From assembly GCA_030490835.1 (NCBI GenBank), contig CM059972.1:40465452-40529451 (forward strand): a stretch of 64,000 nt of DNA. The letters are read 5' to 3'. A program made the position numbers and the translations under genes. Positions 12,225 through 23,373 of the stretch are shown here, piece after piece; within the stretch, counting starts at the first letter, position 1; each line of letters opens with the position of its first letter. The DNA is from Annona cherimola (taxonomy: Eukaryota > Streptophyta > Magnoliopsida > Magnoliales > Annonaceae). Under the pieces are notes generated by a model. It searched no databases, was not told the DNA's origin, and worked only from the letters and a program-made list of their open reading frames with translations.

Positions 12225-15200
12225 CTAATTTAGCTCTATCATCCCCATATCGTTCCTAATTTTATATAATGATTCCTTGGCTAGTGGTTTGGTAAAGATA
12301 TCAGCAATTTGGTCTTCTGTTTTCACATATTCCAAACAAATGTCATGGTTTTCAACATGTTCTCTAATGAAATGGTGTCTTACATCAATATGCTTAGTTC
12401 TTGAATGCAGTACAGGATTCTTAGTCAGACAAATTGCACTTGTATTATCACATCTAATAGGAATATCAAAATAATCAATACCATAATCTTTCGATTGCTG
12501 TTTCATCCAAAGCAATTGAGCACAACAACTACCGCCGGCTATGTATTCGGCTTCCGCAGTAGATAGAGCAACACTTGTTTGGTTTCTTGAGTACTATGAA
12601 ACTAACATATGTCCAAGAAACTGACAAGTTCCACTAGTGCTCTTTCTATCTACTTTATAGCCGGAAAAATCTGCGTCCGAATAGCCGATTAAATTAAAGG
12701 TTGACTCCTTTGGATACCATAGTCCAAGATTGGTAGTTTTTATCAAATATTTAAAAATCCTTTTTACAGCAAGTAGATGTGATTCTTTAGGACATGCTTG
12801 AAATCTAGAACACATACAAACACTGAATAAAATATCAGGTCTAGAGCAGTTAAATATAGCAAAGATCCTATCATGCTTCTATAAAGCTTTTGATCGATAC
12901 ATTTACCGTTTTCATCTGTGTCGATCTTGATTGTAGAGCTCATTGGAGTATTTGCCCCTTTGCTATTTTGCATTCCAAATTTCTTGAGCATCTCTTTGAC
13001 ATACTTGGACTGGTTTAGAAATATCCCTTCATTTTGTTGCTTGATTTGCAGTCCAAGGAAGAAATTTAATTCTCCCATCATGCTCATTTCGAATTCGCTC
13101 TGCATAATCTTAAAAAATTCTTGACAAAGATTTTCGTCAGTGGCACCAAATATTATATCATCTACATAAATTTGTACAATTAAAATATTTTTATTTTTAT
13201 ATTTAATGAACAAAGTAGTATCAACTTTTCCTCTTTGAAACTCATGATCAATCAAAAATTTATTCAGCCTTTCATACCAAGCTCTTGGAGCTTGTTTTAA
13301 TCTATATAACGCTTTGGTCAATTTATAAACATATTTCGATTGATCCTTTTCTTCAAAACCAGGGGGTTGTTCAACATATACTTCTTCATTCAAATAGCCA
13401 TTCAAAAATGCACTTTTTACATCCATTTGAAATAATTTGAAATTCATATGAGAAGCAAATGCTAATAAAATTCGTATGGCTTCTAATCTAGCCACGGGTG
13501 CATATGATTCTTCGAAATCAATTCCTTCTTCCTGAGAATACCCTTCGGCTACTAATCTATCTTTGTTTCTAATTACAAGTCCGCTTTTGTCCAATTTGTT
13601 TCTAAATATCCATTTGGTACCAATAATGGTATGATCATTTGGTCTAGAAACTAAGTGCCATACATCATTTCTTTCAAATTGATTTAGCTCTTCTTGCATT
13701 GCAATAACCCAGCTTTCATCATTAAGATCTTGTTCGATGGTAGTTGGTTCGATTTTCGATACAAAAGCATATTGACCATAAACGTTTTGTTTTGATCTTC
13801 TAGTTTTTACTCCTTCATATATATTTCCAATAACTTGCTCAATTGGATGGGCATTTTTGAACTTTAAATCAGTTGGAGGTTTGTAAGAATCATCACCTTC
13901 ACTTACCTCTTCCTCCACAAGATTTTCTGGCTTGAGCTCGAGTTCCTTTGGTTGTTCTTTGCCTTTTGTCTCATCTGCATCACTTAGTTCATCCTCCTTT
14001 CTCGGAGTTTGGTTAAATTCATCAAACACAACATGTATGGATTCTTCTACCACTTGGTTTCATTTATTGAATACTCTATATGCTTTGCTATTTGATGAAT
14101 AACCAAGGAATATAGCCTCATCGCTTTTAGCGTCTAATTTACCCAAGTTGGCTTTTCCATTGTTCAAAACATAACATGTACATCCAAAAGCATGAAAATA
14201 AGAAATATTTGGTTTCCTTCCTTTCCATAGTTCATATGGGGTCTTTTTCAAGATTGCTCGAATGGTAACACGGTTCAATACATGACAAGCTGTACTTACA
14301 GCTTCACCCCAAAATTTCTTGGATAGATTGCTCTCATTTAGCATAGTTCTAGCCATCTCTTGTATAGTTCTATTTTTCCTTTCAACTACTCCATTTTGTT
14401 GTGGAGTTCTTGGTGCAGAAAATGTGTGGTGAATTCCTTTTTCATTACAATATTCTATGAATCGTTTGTTTTCGAATTCGCCACCATGATCGCTTCTTAT
14501 GGTCACAATAGTACTTTGTTTTTCATTTTGCACCAAATTTACAAAAGTTGAAAACATAGAGAAATCTTCATCTTTGCTAGCTAAGAGAATTATCCATGTA
14601 AATCTTGAAAAATCATCTACTATGACAAATACATATTTCTTTCCACCAATGGTTAAAATGTCGGATGGCCCGTATAGATCCATGTGTAGCAATTCAAGTG
14701 GCCTAGTGGTGGAAATTTCCTTTTTGGTAGAGAAAGGCATCTTGGGTTGTTTTGATAATTGACATGCCTTGCAAATCTTATCTTTGTCATATTTCAACTT
14801 TGGTAATCCTTCTACCAAACTCTTTTTCCATAGGGTTTTTATGTTTCCCATGTTTATATGTCCAAGCCTTTTATGCCAAACCCATGGATCATTATCAATG
14901 GCCATTAGACATTGACCATTTAATTCATCAAGTGAAACCAAATATACATTTCCATGTCTTTTACCACTAAACATGATATGTTCTCCATCAAATACATTAC
15001 ATACAGATGATACAAACACAACTTTGTAGCCTTTATCACATAATTGGCTAATGCTCATTAAATTGTGTTTGAGTCCTTCAACAAACAAAACATCTTCCAT
15101 GCATGCATTTGAAATACTATGTATATTTCCTTTACCTTTAATTTTACCTTTTTCATTATTGCCAAAAGCAACCATTCCATCGTTGCAAGGCTTAAGTTTA

Positions 15201-15301
15201 TGAAATAAACTTCTTTCACCGGTCATATGCCTTGAGCAACCGCTATCCATGAACCATTCATTATTTGCCTTTGCCTTAAAACATGTCTGAAAAATAAGCA
15301 A
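12225..15301 (-). pseudogene. pol: Broken copia pol: protease, integrase, RT, RNase H (B)
   Basis: The polyprotein frame follows gag in a different frame and begins in TTGCTTATTTTTCAG at 15301 (no ATG). Domains in order are aspartic protease ([13 protein letters not shown]), integrase zinc region (HKRLGH...CKAC), integrase core ([22 protein letters not shown]), reverse transcriptase ([28 protein letters not shown]) and RNase H (GYSDADF, CDNTSAI, DVRHHF). Lesions are a TGA at 14060-14062 (CGA in A), a 1-nt deletion near 12840-12846 after SLLYLTA, and a TAG at 12594-12596 (TGG in A). Unlike A, the RT here keeps the full segment between YVDD and the RNase H domain. Without the lesions it would replicate and integrate the element. 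Confidence 0.92.
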
Positions 15302-15308
15302 GTAAATC

Positions 15309-17111
15309 TTATCTCCTTGGTACCCATTTTATGGGTCCATTTGGGTTAGTAATGTAAATCAATCTTTGTTGTTCTAATTTGGAAAGCCCAAATCTTGTGT
15401 TTCTTGGAACCCAAACTAATTTTGCACCATGGTCATATAATTTCTTAAAATTACATTTGTAAGTTTTATGACCCATTTTATTGCAGAAATTACAAGCCAT
15501 AGGTAATCTTGGAGTAGACCTCCAAGTATGCAATGATTCAATCATTGGTCTTCTAGTCCATTTAAAGTTTTTCTTTTGTGGCTTGTATATTGATGCAGTT
15601 TTAGTTTGACATTTCTCAAGTATTTGCACATTTGATTTGCTACTTTCTCCTTGCTCAAATGTATGATACCCAAGACCTCTTTTATGTGTTTGGGAGGTCA
15701 TATTCAGAAACATTTTAACACTTTCTCCTGGATTAGAGAACTTAGCTAATGATTCATTTAATGATTTGTTCTCCTTTTTCAGCAAATCATTTTCATCTTT
15801 CAATTTGTCTAATCTTTCTGCAAGTTTTCCATTTACAATTATTGTTGCATCACAATGTCTTTTCTTAATTGTAAACTTGCTTCCTAATTTCTTCATTTCT
15901 TCATATAATGAATCATATGCAGTTTGTAGTTCTTCTAATTCAGTACATTTGAGGCATTCTTGAAAAGAAGAATAATTTGATTTAGAATGGGAGAGTTTGG
16001 AACTTACCTCTTCATTACTTGTGCATTTTGTTGAGGTAGTTTGTTCTTCTTGCTCGATTTGTGCCATGCAGCAAATTCTTGCACATTCTTCCACTTCGAT
16101 TTCGTCGGTTGAGGAATTACTTGTTGTAGATTCCTCGTCATTCACGTACATGCCTCTTCCTTTATATCTTTGGAATCTTTTATTGTCCCCTCGATCCTTT
16201 CTTTGTTCTTTTACCTTGCTTTCTTCGGGAGTTGGACATTGAGCTTGCATATGTCCCGAACCGCCGCATCGGTAGCATTTGGTTGATTCTTTCTTCTTCT
16301 CTCTGGGAGTTCTTTCCTTGAAGCTTCTGAAATTTTTGCCTTTCCTCACAAATTTTCTGAAACGTTTTGTGAGTAGGGCGATTTCGTCGTCGTTTTGAGA
16401 AGAAGAGGAGTCATCTGTGTCTTGTGCGGCTTTCAAAGCAATTGCTCTTTTGCCTCTGTGTTGATCTTCATTTCTTTTCTTGATTAGCTCATGTGACATG
16501 AGTGAGCTAATTAAGTTTTCAAACTTTAGTGTGTTAAGGTCCTTGGCTTCTTCTATTGCAGTGATCTTTGGAGTCCATGATTCGGGTAGAGCTCTCAAAA
16601 TCTTCATAACCTGCTCGGATTCAGATATAGCCTTTCCAAGACCTTTTAAAGAATTAGTAATTTTTGAGAATCTAGCAAACATTTTAGAAATATTTTCTGT
16701 TTCTAGCATTCTAAAATTTTCTAGTTCTCCAATCAGAATATTTTTTCTCGTCCCTTGGACTTGAGAAGTTCCTTCATAGATAGAGGTTAGCGTATCCCAT
16801 ATCTCTTTGGCGGTCAAGCAAGAGGATACTCTATCATATTCAGAAGCAGTAAGAGCACAAAATAAAGAGTTCATAGCTTTGGCGTTGCTCTTTACAATTC
16901 TTACTTCCTCATCGGTCCATTTGGAAGCTCTTTCATCGGTAGGCAAGATTACTCCATCTTGGATAGCAATCCAAGAATCCATGTCGGTAGCCATGATGAG
17001 TTGCTTCATACGAAGCTTCCAATATCCAAAATTGTTCCCATCAAACAACGGTGGCCTTGTAAAGGATTGGCCTTCAGTAAATGCGGGAACGGAAGTAGAT
17101 TGGGATGTCAT
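15309..17111 (-). CDS. gag: Copia gag polyprotein, 600 aa (element B)
   Basis: An intact gag starting [14 protein letters not shown], 50 bases downstream of the primer site. The N-terminal half is the copia-type gag (UBN2-like) fold: [17 protein letters not shown] near residue 20, then EIWDTL and ALPESW. A zinc knuckle [14 protein letters not shown] lies near residues 279-292. A coiled-coil rich in K, E and L follows (about 430-490). A second CX2CX4HX4C knuckle, [14 protein letters not shown], lies near residue 540. The protein would form the particle and bind element RNA in the cytoplasm. It is the only fully open ORF of B. The stop at 15309-15311 lies just before the pol frame, as in A. Confidence 0.93.
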   Translation of the reverse strand: MTSQSTSVPAFTEGQSFTRPPLFDGNNFGYWKLRMKQLIMATDMDSWIAIQDGVILPTDERASKWTDEEVRIVKSNAKAMNSLFCALTASEYDRVSSCLTAKEIWDTLTSIYEGTSQVQGTRKNILIGELENFRMLETENISKMFARFSKITNSLKGLGKAISESEQVMKILRALPESWTPKITAIEEAKDLNTLKFENLISSLMSHELIKKRNEDQHRGKRAIALKAAQDTDDSSSSQNDDEIALLTKRFRKFVRKGKNFRSFKERTPREKKKESTKCYRCGGSGHMQAQCPTPEESKVKEQRKDRGDNKRFQRYKGRGMYVNDEESTTSNSSTDEIEVEECARICCMAQIEQEEQTTSTKCTSNEEVSSKLSHSKSNYSSFQECLKCTELEELQTAYDSLYEEMKKLGSKFTIKKRHCDATIIVNGKLAERLDKLKDENDLLKKENKSLNESLAKFSNPGESVKMFLNMTSQTHKRGLGYHTFEQGESSKSNVQILEKCQTKTASIYKPQKKNFKWTRRPMIESLHTWRSTPRLPMACNFCNKMGHKTYKCNFKKLYDHGAKLVWVPRNTRFGLSKLEQQRLIYITNPNGPIKWVPRR

Positions 17112-17145
17112 ATTAATAAGATCTCTTTGGTAAACTCAAAGATCT

Positions 17146-17157
17146 GCTCTGATACCA
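17146..17157 (-). other. Primer binding site, initiator Met-tRNA (element B)
   Basis: TGGTATCAGAGC on the minus strand, two bases inside the 5' LTR end at 17160. Confidence 0.92.
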
Positions 17158-17159
17158 CT

Positions 17160-18872
17160 TGTTGGTCCCGAGTTGATGACTAAACCCAAGAGGGGAGGGG
17201 TGAATTGGGTTCTCTAAAAAATTCTTTGGTAAATTAAAATCTTAACCCCTTTAAAGATTAATTCCCTTTTTAAAGCAAATAGAGAGCAATTTAGATAAAG
17301 CAGTAAAAGGAAGCAGAAGACAAGATTTATAGTGGTTCGGGCAAACCTTCCCTACTCCACTCTTCCAAGCTCACACTCCGTTGTGACTTCGGTTCCACTA
17401 TGTATTCCTCGAATACACTTAGAGTCTCCGCTCTCTTCTAGATTCCAGCTCTAGGGGGCATGCACAACTTAGAGCCTATGCTCTCTTCTAGATTCCAGCT
17501 CTAGGGGGCATACACAACTTACTGCACAAGTAGGTGATGAGTTCCACTCCAATCACACACTACTTTGCATACACTTGATCTTAGCTACTCAAGCTAAATC
17601 AAGGTTAATACAACAAGACTTTGAAATAAGAAAAACTACACTTTACAGAGATGTGTAGACAGGTTGAGCTCGAGGAAGAATTCGGAAGCAGCTTGGATGA
17701 TTCTCGATGAAGCAGCGTGCAACCTGAAGCTCTCTTCTTCCTTAGAATGTATATGGACCACTCAAAAATGGAGAAAAGTGAAAAGGATTCCTCTCTAGCA
17801 CTTCTTTTCTCTCTTTGGACTTTGTAGAGTATATAGTAGTGTCTTGTAATGTTCTTGTGTATATTCACGTTCATTTGAGGGTCCTTATATAGAAAGAGAA
17901 GGATTTGAACGTTGTAGAGGTGGTTGGCGCGCAATAAATGAACTCCAACGTTCAAAAATTCGAACGTCATTTTCCAAGTCGAAGATGGAGTCGACTTGGC
18001 CTGCGACTTGGCTTCCAAGTCGCACCTGGAGTCGACCTCGTTTGCGACTCCAGTTCTTCAGATTTCCAAGTCCGAGTCTTGGGTCGACTTGGCTTTCAGA
18101 CTTCAACTCAAGTCGATCCTGGAGTCGACTTGGGTTGCGACTTGGCGTGGTCTTTTGCAAAAACGCCTTGCTCTTCTTGAATTGGCTTGAACTTTGTAAA
18201 ATTGGTCTTCACGACTTGAGTATTGCTTCATTTGGAATAAGCTTGAAGATTAGCTTTGGACTTGATAGACTTGATTTGAACTTTGAATATGAATCTTAGC
18301 TTTGATCTTCAAGAAACTTGAGTTGCTTTTTGAGAATGGACTTTGCATCTTATTTGGATTTGATAAAGTCTAAATGGATCCTTGGAATAAGCTTGAAACT
18401 TCAATCTTCAAGTCTGAACTCCTCAAGTCGAAGTTGGAGTCGACCTTGTCTGCGACTTCGCCCAAGTCGCACCGGGAGTCGACTTCGCCTGCGACTTCGC
18501 CATGTCCGTTTCCATATTTTCAACTCTGGACACTTTTTGACGTTTGAAGTCGATGCTGGAGTCGACTTCGTCTGAGACTTGGCTTCCCAAGTCGCATGTG
18601 GAGTCGACTTGGCCTGCGACTTTACTTGCTTGTTTTCTATTTTCAATGCTATCCACCTTTTGCCATTTGAAGTCGCTTGTGAAGTCGACTTAGGTATCGA
18701 CTTCACCCCAAGTCGAAGTCCAAGTCGACTTGGTAATCGACTTGACTTCTTTGCTTTCCTTAAACACTTGGCAAACTCATTAGTACACTTTATATACTCA
18801 AATTAGTCTTTGTTTAATCATCAAAACTTATGCTTTGGTCAATTTATTTTGTTTTGAACATTGTTTCCAACA
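17160..18872 (-). repeat. 5' LTR of element B
   Basis: 1713 bp, nearly identical to 7943-9654. TATA box TATATAAGG at 17883-17891 (minus). GTCGAC dyad clusters at 17974-18144 and 18422-18735, all upstream of the TATA box and so in U3. Ends at the ATAAA duplication 18873-18877. Confidence 0.93.
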
Positions 18873-18877
18873 ATAAA
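18873..18877. repeat. TSD of element B, right copy
   Basis: ATAAA, identical to 7938-7942. Confidence 0.9.
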
Positions 18878-18984
18878 GAATTAAAATGATTCATTTGCTA
18901 ACTCATATAAATAGTTAGAACATCATTGATAAGCATTTTATCACATTTGACAAAACAAAATATTTTAGAAAACTGCTTGCTTAC

Positions 18985-19015
18985 CTTTCCGCCTCGTTAA
19001 CTTCTTTGCCTTTGC
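18985..19015 (-). other. Candidate mini-exon in LTR of element F
   Basis: 31 purine-rich bases on the minus strand between TATAG| and |GTAAGCAAGC. Homologous in position to the blocks in I, D, E, H and L. Confidence 0.38.
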
Positions 19016-21776
19016 CTATACATACACATAGCATTGCATTCATATCAAGCCATTTTCTTGCATATACTTAGTTTTCCAATCCCATAATCCATATCATACA
19101 TAATCAACTTGGATTTTCAAGTCGATCATACATACATGACAAGCACTTGTGCATCATATCATTCATTCCATATTATGTTTTAATCCCATATTTAGGGTAA
19201 ACACATAGCATACATTCATATCTCATCATTTGGGGATTTATATCTCCCATTAACCATTTTTCATGCATTTTCCATTTTTCCTACATCAATGCTTATTCTA
19301 AGCATATAAGTGACGTTTTATTCTTCATAAATAAATCTCAAAAATTGAGATAATTAATCCTCATTCATTTTATCACATATTCATGCATATTTTGCATTTT
19401 AGCAAGTTCACATAAGCCATATATCATCCATTCATACATATGCTCCATATATGTTTAACATACAACACATGTATTATGTGTTTCTTAAATTTTCTTAACA
19501 CAGAAACTTACACCCATTTTCATCATCATTAAACCCCTTAATTAACATATACTTTAGAGTTTAATTTTGGATTTTTAATCCATTTATCACTGATTTCCAA
19601 AACAGCCATGTTAAGACTCATTTTTCATCATTTCAGCGTCTCTTTCATGACTTAAATCATAAAAAAATTTTAAGTCATAATTTTCAGACACTAAACATGC
19701 TTTTCATAACCCAAATTTAGGGGGTTATCACATATTTAAAATTCATAATTCATTAGCTTCCGTAGCAGCAACATTTAACCCATTTTGACGTGTCCAAACA
19801 TATATCCATAAAATTAGATTTAGGGCTAATTTTTTTAAACCCTTTTGGACACTAAAAGTACCTTAAGAATAGGGTATTTTATCCTCCCTAACATTCATAA
19901 ATCATTTCATTACAATCAGCAACAAAAATCATATGTAAAACACCAGTTTTGGCCCCCATTTGGACGTCCCTCATGCATACCCTAAAAAATCAGATTTAGG
20001 AATAACTCATCTAGACCACTTAGGCCATTCAAAGGGTCCTTAATTTTGGATACTTTACCCTAAAATTCAAGCATAAATAATTTAATCACTTCCTTTTATC
20101 ATTTTTAACCCAAAAATGGAAAATCGGGTCATTTCTTGAAACTTAGGGTTTCATATTTGCTAAAATCATCAACATTGCTTAAATCGACATATGTAATCCA
20201 AAATAAAATGAATTACATCCATATAAACATGCTTAAATCATACAGAAAATTTGTTTAGGGTTTTGAGATTTTCCAAGTTAGCTTTCATCTCAATATCCAA
20301 CTTAAACTTCCATTTTCACTCTCCTGAACTCTTGATCTCATTTAAATCTTTTAAAAATCTTTCAATCCCCATATTAAGGCGTCATAACTCATCCTTTAAG
20401 ATTTCCTTATGAATCATGTTCATGGCTCATGAATTGAGAGAGAAAAACTTGATTTAGGTGATTCAAAACTTAGATTTCACTTACTTGGATCAACCCTAAC
20501 TTGAATCCAACTTGAGTTGCTTAGTTCTTTTTCTTTTTCTCCTCCTTTTTCTTCCACTTTTTCTTCTCCTTTTCCCTTGCTGGTTTGGATGTGCCCTTGG
20601 TGTGCTCAAGACATAGCAAATTTTGGAAAATTTCTCCCCCTTTCTCACTTATGCACGTTCCAAGGATAAGCTCCATTTTATGATTTTTTTATCCAGCTAG
20701 TGGGACTCATTTGCCACATGTCATAAGGGTAATTTATTTCTACCTTATCCCTTGATGACATGAAATTTTTATAACCAAGTAAAATATGCATTTTCTTATT
20801 TACAAAAATCCACAAAATCAATGCATTTAAGCATCATATTGCTGTCCACCCATGGACGTCCCCTCTTGAGCTAGATTTTGACATTTTCTTGCCAATTTTT
20901 CCACCTATTTAAGTGTTCATTTACTTCCCCTAGGTATTAGGCAACTTAGAAATTTTTTAGGATTTTAAAAAATAACATTTCATGCCCATATTGCCCTTGG
21001 ACGTCTCATTGCATGCCACATAATCTATTCTCCAATTGAGCTAGATATTAGGCAATTAACCATGGCATGTAATCCTTGACTTTTCCATGGATTTTACCAT
21101 TAAACAATGCTTTAAAATCCAGCTCAATCCACTCAAAAAATTGACATCTTGCATAGCATTTACACATGTCATTTTCTCAAATACTTTTTATTAAATGCTA
21201 TGGTAGCCTAGGGTACATAAAGTCAATGCTAGGTATCTTTTTCTAATTAACCACTTTCCCATGGTAATTAGCTTAATCAAATCCACTCATCCATAGATTT
21301 CATAATTTTATTCAATCGTTTCAAATTTCATCTCAAACAGATGTTTCTACGTCAAGTTATGAATCTTTAAAAATAACTTTAGAGTGTGAGATTAAAAATA
21401 AGTAATTATCACCTTAATCTCATCACTTGTCTTTAAAATTTTATCTCATTTCGCCTCACAGGCGTTAAGTTACTAATTTTTTATGATTTTCATCATAACT
21501 CCATAATTTTCATTTTAATCTCTGTTAATTAAATAATGGAAATTAAAATAAATATTTATTCCACTTAGCACCTGCTAATCCTCCTTAAGCCTCTTTAGTC
21601 ATCTTGACTCACTTCGAGCTTTGGCGATTAATCTTAATCACCATTCTTAGTTGCAAGAACTAATTGCGAAATTCGTAAATTCGTAAAAATCATCCAAAAT
21701 TCAATCAATTCACACATAAATCATAATTACGCCTTAAATGCAATTATATGAGTCCTACTTGGGTCTGGGTATTACA

Positions 21777-21797
21777 ATCCTCCCTCCTTATAATAGG
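21777..21797 (-). other. Polypurine tract of element F
   Basis: On the minus strand, TATAAGGAGGGAGGAT leads directly into TGTAATACCC at 21776. The same arrangement, preceded by TTTCGGGACGAAACC, is present in element E. Confidence 0.85.
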
Positions 21798-21814
21798 TTT
21801 CGTCCCGAAACTGT

Positions 21815-22270
21815 CTACTTTTGAAATAACTGGGGATACTTTCTTTCTACCTCTTCCTTCAGTTCCCAAGTAGCCTCACTTTCTGAATACCTATTCCATT
21901 AAACTTTAACGTACTTAAGTTCTCTATTCCGAAGCTTTTTCACCTTATGATCCAGAATCCTAACAGGTCTTTCCTCATAATTCAAGTTATCTTGAATTAG
22001 TAGGTTCTCTGCTACTAACACATGTGTTGGATCTAGAACATACTTCTTCAACATAGATATATGGAAAACATTATGGACTAAAGCTAGGGCTGGAGGTAAT
22101 GCTATTCTATAAGCTAACTTCTCAATTTTCTCCAACACTTCAAATGGCCCATTAAACCTGGGATTCAACTTGCCTCTCTTCTCAAATCTTGTGACTCCTT
22201 TAAATGACGTGACCTTTATTAAAACATGTTTGCCGACTTGGATATTCAAATTCCTTCTCTTGCAGTCTAT
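21815..22270 (-). pseudogene. pol: Integrase C-terminus and chromodomain of gypsy element F
   Basis: This is the 3' end of a gypsy polyprotein. It begins at the G insertion point (DCKRRNLNIQVGKHV), continues through the integrase C-terminal GPFEVLEKIEKLAYRIALP block and HNVFHISMLKKY, and ends in a chromodomain-like segment (ILDHKVKKLRNRELKYVKV ... WNRYSESEATWELKEEV) with the stop at 21815-21817. The order and spacing fit the Tekay/Del clade of chromoviruses, whose chromodomain directs integration to modified chromatin. One in-frame TAA at 21899-21901 breaks the chromodomain between KV and W; it looks like CAA to TAA. The upstream coding part is displaced to 48680-48769 by the insertion of G. 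Confidence 0.85.
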
Positions 22271-23098
22271 TGTGGCGCCCCAACCCGAGACGTCACTTCC
22301 TTACCTCAAGACCTTATCGATTGGTAAATGTGAAACAAGATTGTTGCGCTGATCACGCGACGGAATCTTAACTTGAGTTTCGTCCAAATTTTTTTTTTCG
22401 ATTCCTTTCTTTATCCATCCTCATTTCATTTCTTTGTACCACACTTCATTTTTCTTGTAAGCAACGATACACTTGTAATTTCGTTGCACATAACATTTTA
22501 ACATACTACACGGTTCCCTTACATACTTATTCATAAACTTATCCCCTGACAATTGTCATCAGTTATCATCAGTTATATATATCATTCATAAAATCTTCAT
22601 CTTGTTCTCTTACATCCTTAGTTTTACACAACCTGGCCAAACCATAACCATATAAAATTCATTCATAATTGAATGCTAAACACTTACACTTGTACATACA
22701 TTATCATATCTTAAAAATTCCAATCATATCATTCAATACACATAACTAATCATATAACACACCCATGAATACCATTTCATACATTTCCTTAATTACATCA
22801 TGTTCTCCATCTCTTGAGCTTCCTTATACCTGTCTGAGGTTTGGAAAAACAAAACGTGAGTGATGGACTCAGTAAGCAAGCATTTTGCAGTTTCATATAA
22901 ATGCATTTCTCTCTGTTCGGTAGAAGACTCTTATCAAGAATCAACTATCAACAGGAAGAAACCTTTCATGAAAATCTGTCATAAAACTTTGCATTTAAAT
23001 CCTTCATAAAACCTGTCATTTAAATCATACATGACCACCATTCATATAAACCATTCTAAAAAACCATTCCTATCAACCATTCATATAAACCATTTATA

Positions 23099-23373
23099 AG
23101 AGGACAAATGTATGTCCTAAATTATTTTTCATATAAATCTATATTCTTGAGGACAATCTTATGTCCTAAATCATTTGCATATAAACCTTATTATATAAGG
23201 ACAATTATATGTGCTGAACAATTTCGTATAAATCTTTTTCAATACAACGCATATGCATATGTAAAAAGTGTCCTGAAATAAACGAGTAAACATTGTTTTC
23301 TGTGGACATTGTTATGTCCTGAAATATCATTAAATAAATGCTATTTCATGTGGACACCATCATGTCCAAAACA
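23099..23373 (-). repeat. Dyad array in LTR G
   Basis: Five short dyads spaced roughly 40-80 bases apart, for example AGGACA-N6-TGTCCT twice, GGACAT-TGTT-ATGTCC and TGGACA-N6-TGTCCA. This is the counterpart of the arrays in D, E and L. Confidence 0.65.

Larger units (their letters stand above)
7943..18872 (-). mobile_element. Element B: complete SIRE/Maximus-like Ty1-copia retrotransposon
   Basis: A full-length element of 10,930 bp on the minus strand, flanked by ATAAA duplications and inserted in the LTR of F. From right to left: 5' LTR 17160-18872, Met primer site, gag, pol, a GTCGAC-motif spacer, an envelope-position ORF, polypurine tract, 3' LTR 7943-9654. The two LTRs differ at about 11 positions by hand count (roughly 0.6 percent), so the insertion is recent. 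Gag is open, but pol and the third ORF carry five lesions, so B cannot move with its own enzymes. Clade assignment rests on the extra ORF after pol, the protein motifs and the polypurine tract. Confidence 0.93.
6891..21776 (-). repeat. 3' LTR of gypsy element F, split by copia element B
   Basis: On the minus strand the LTR starts TGTAATACCC at 21776, directly after a polypurine tract, and ends GGCGCCACA at 6891. Without the nested element B and one TSD copy its own length is about 3.95 kb. A splice-donor-like AA|GTAAGTG lies at 20483-20484. A 31-nt mini-exon-like block bounded by TATAG|GCAAAGG and AAAG|GTAAGCAAGC lies at 18985-19015. A GC-rich dyad (AGGCGC-CGCA-GCGCCT) lies near 7664-7682. 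The rest is AT-rich noncoding sequence. Confidence 0.88.
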
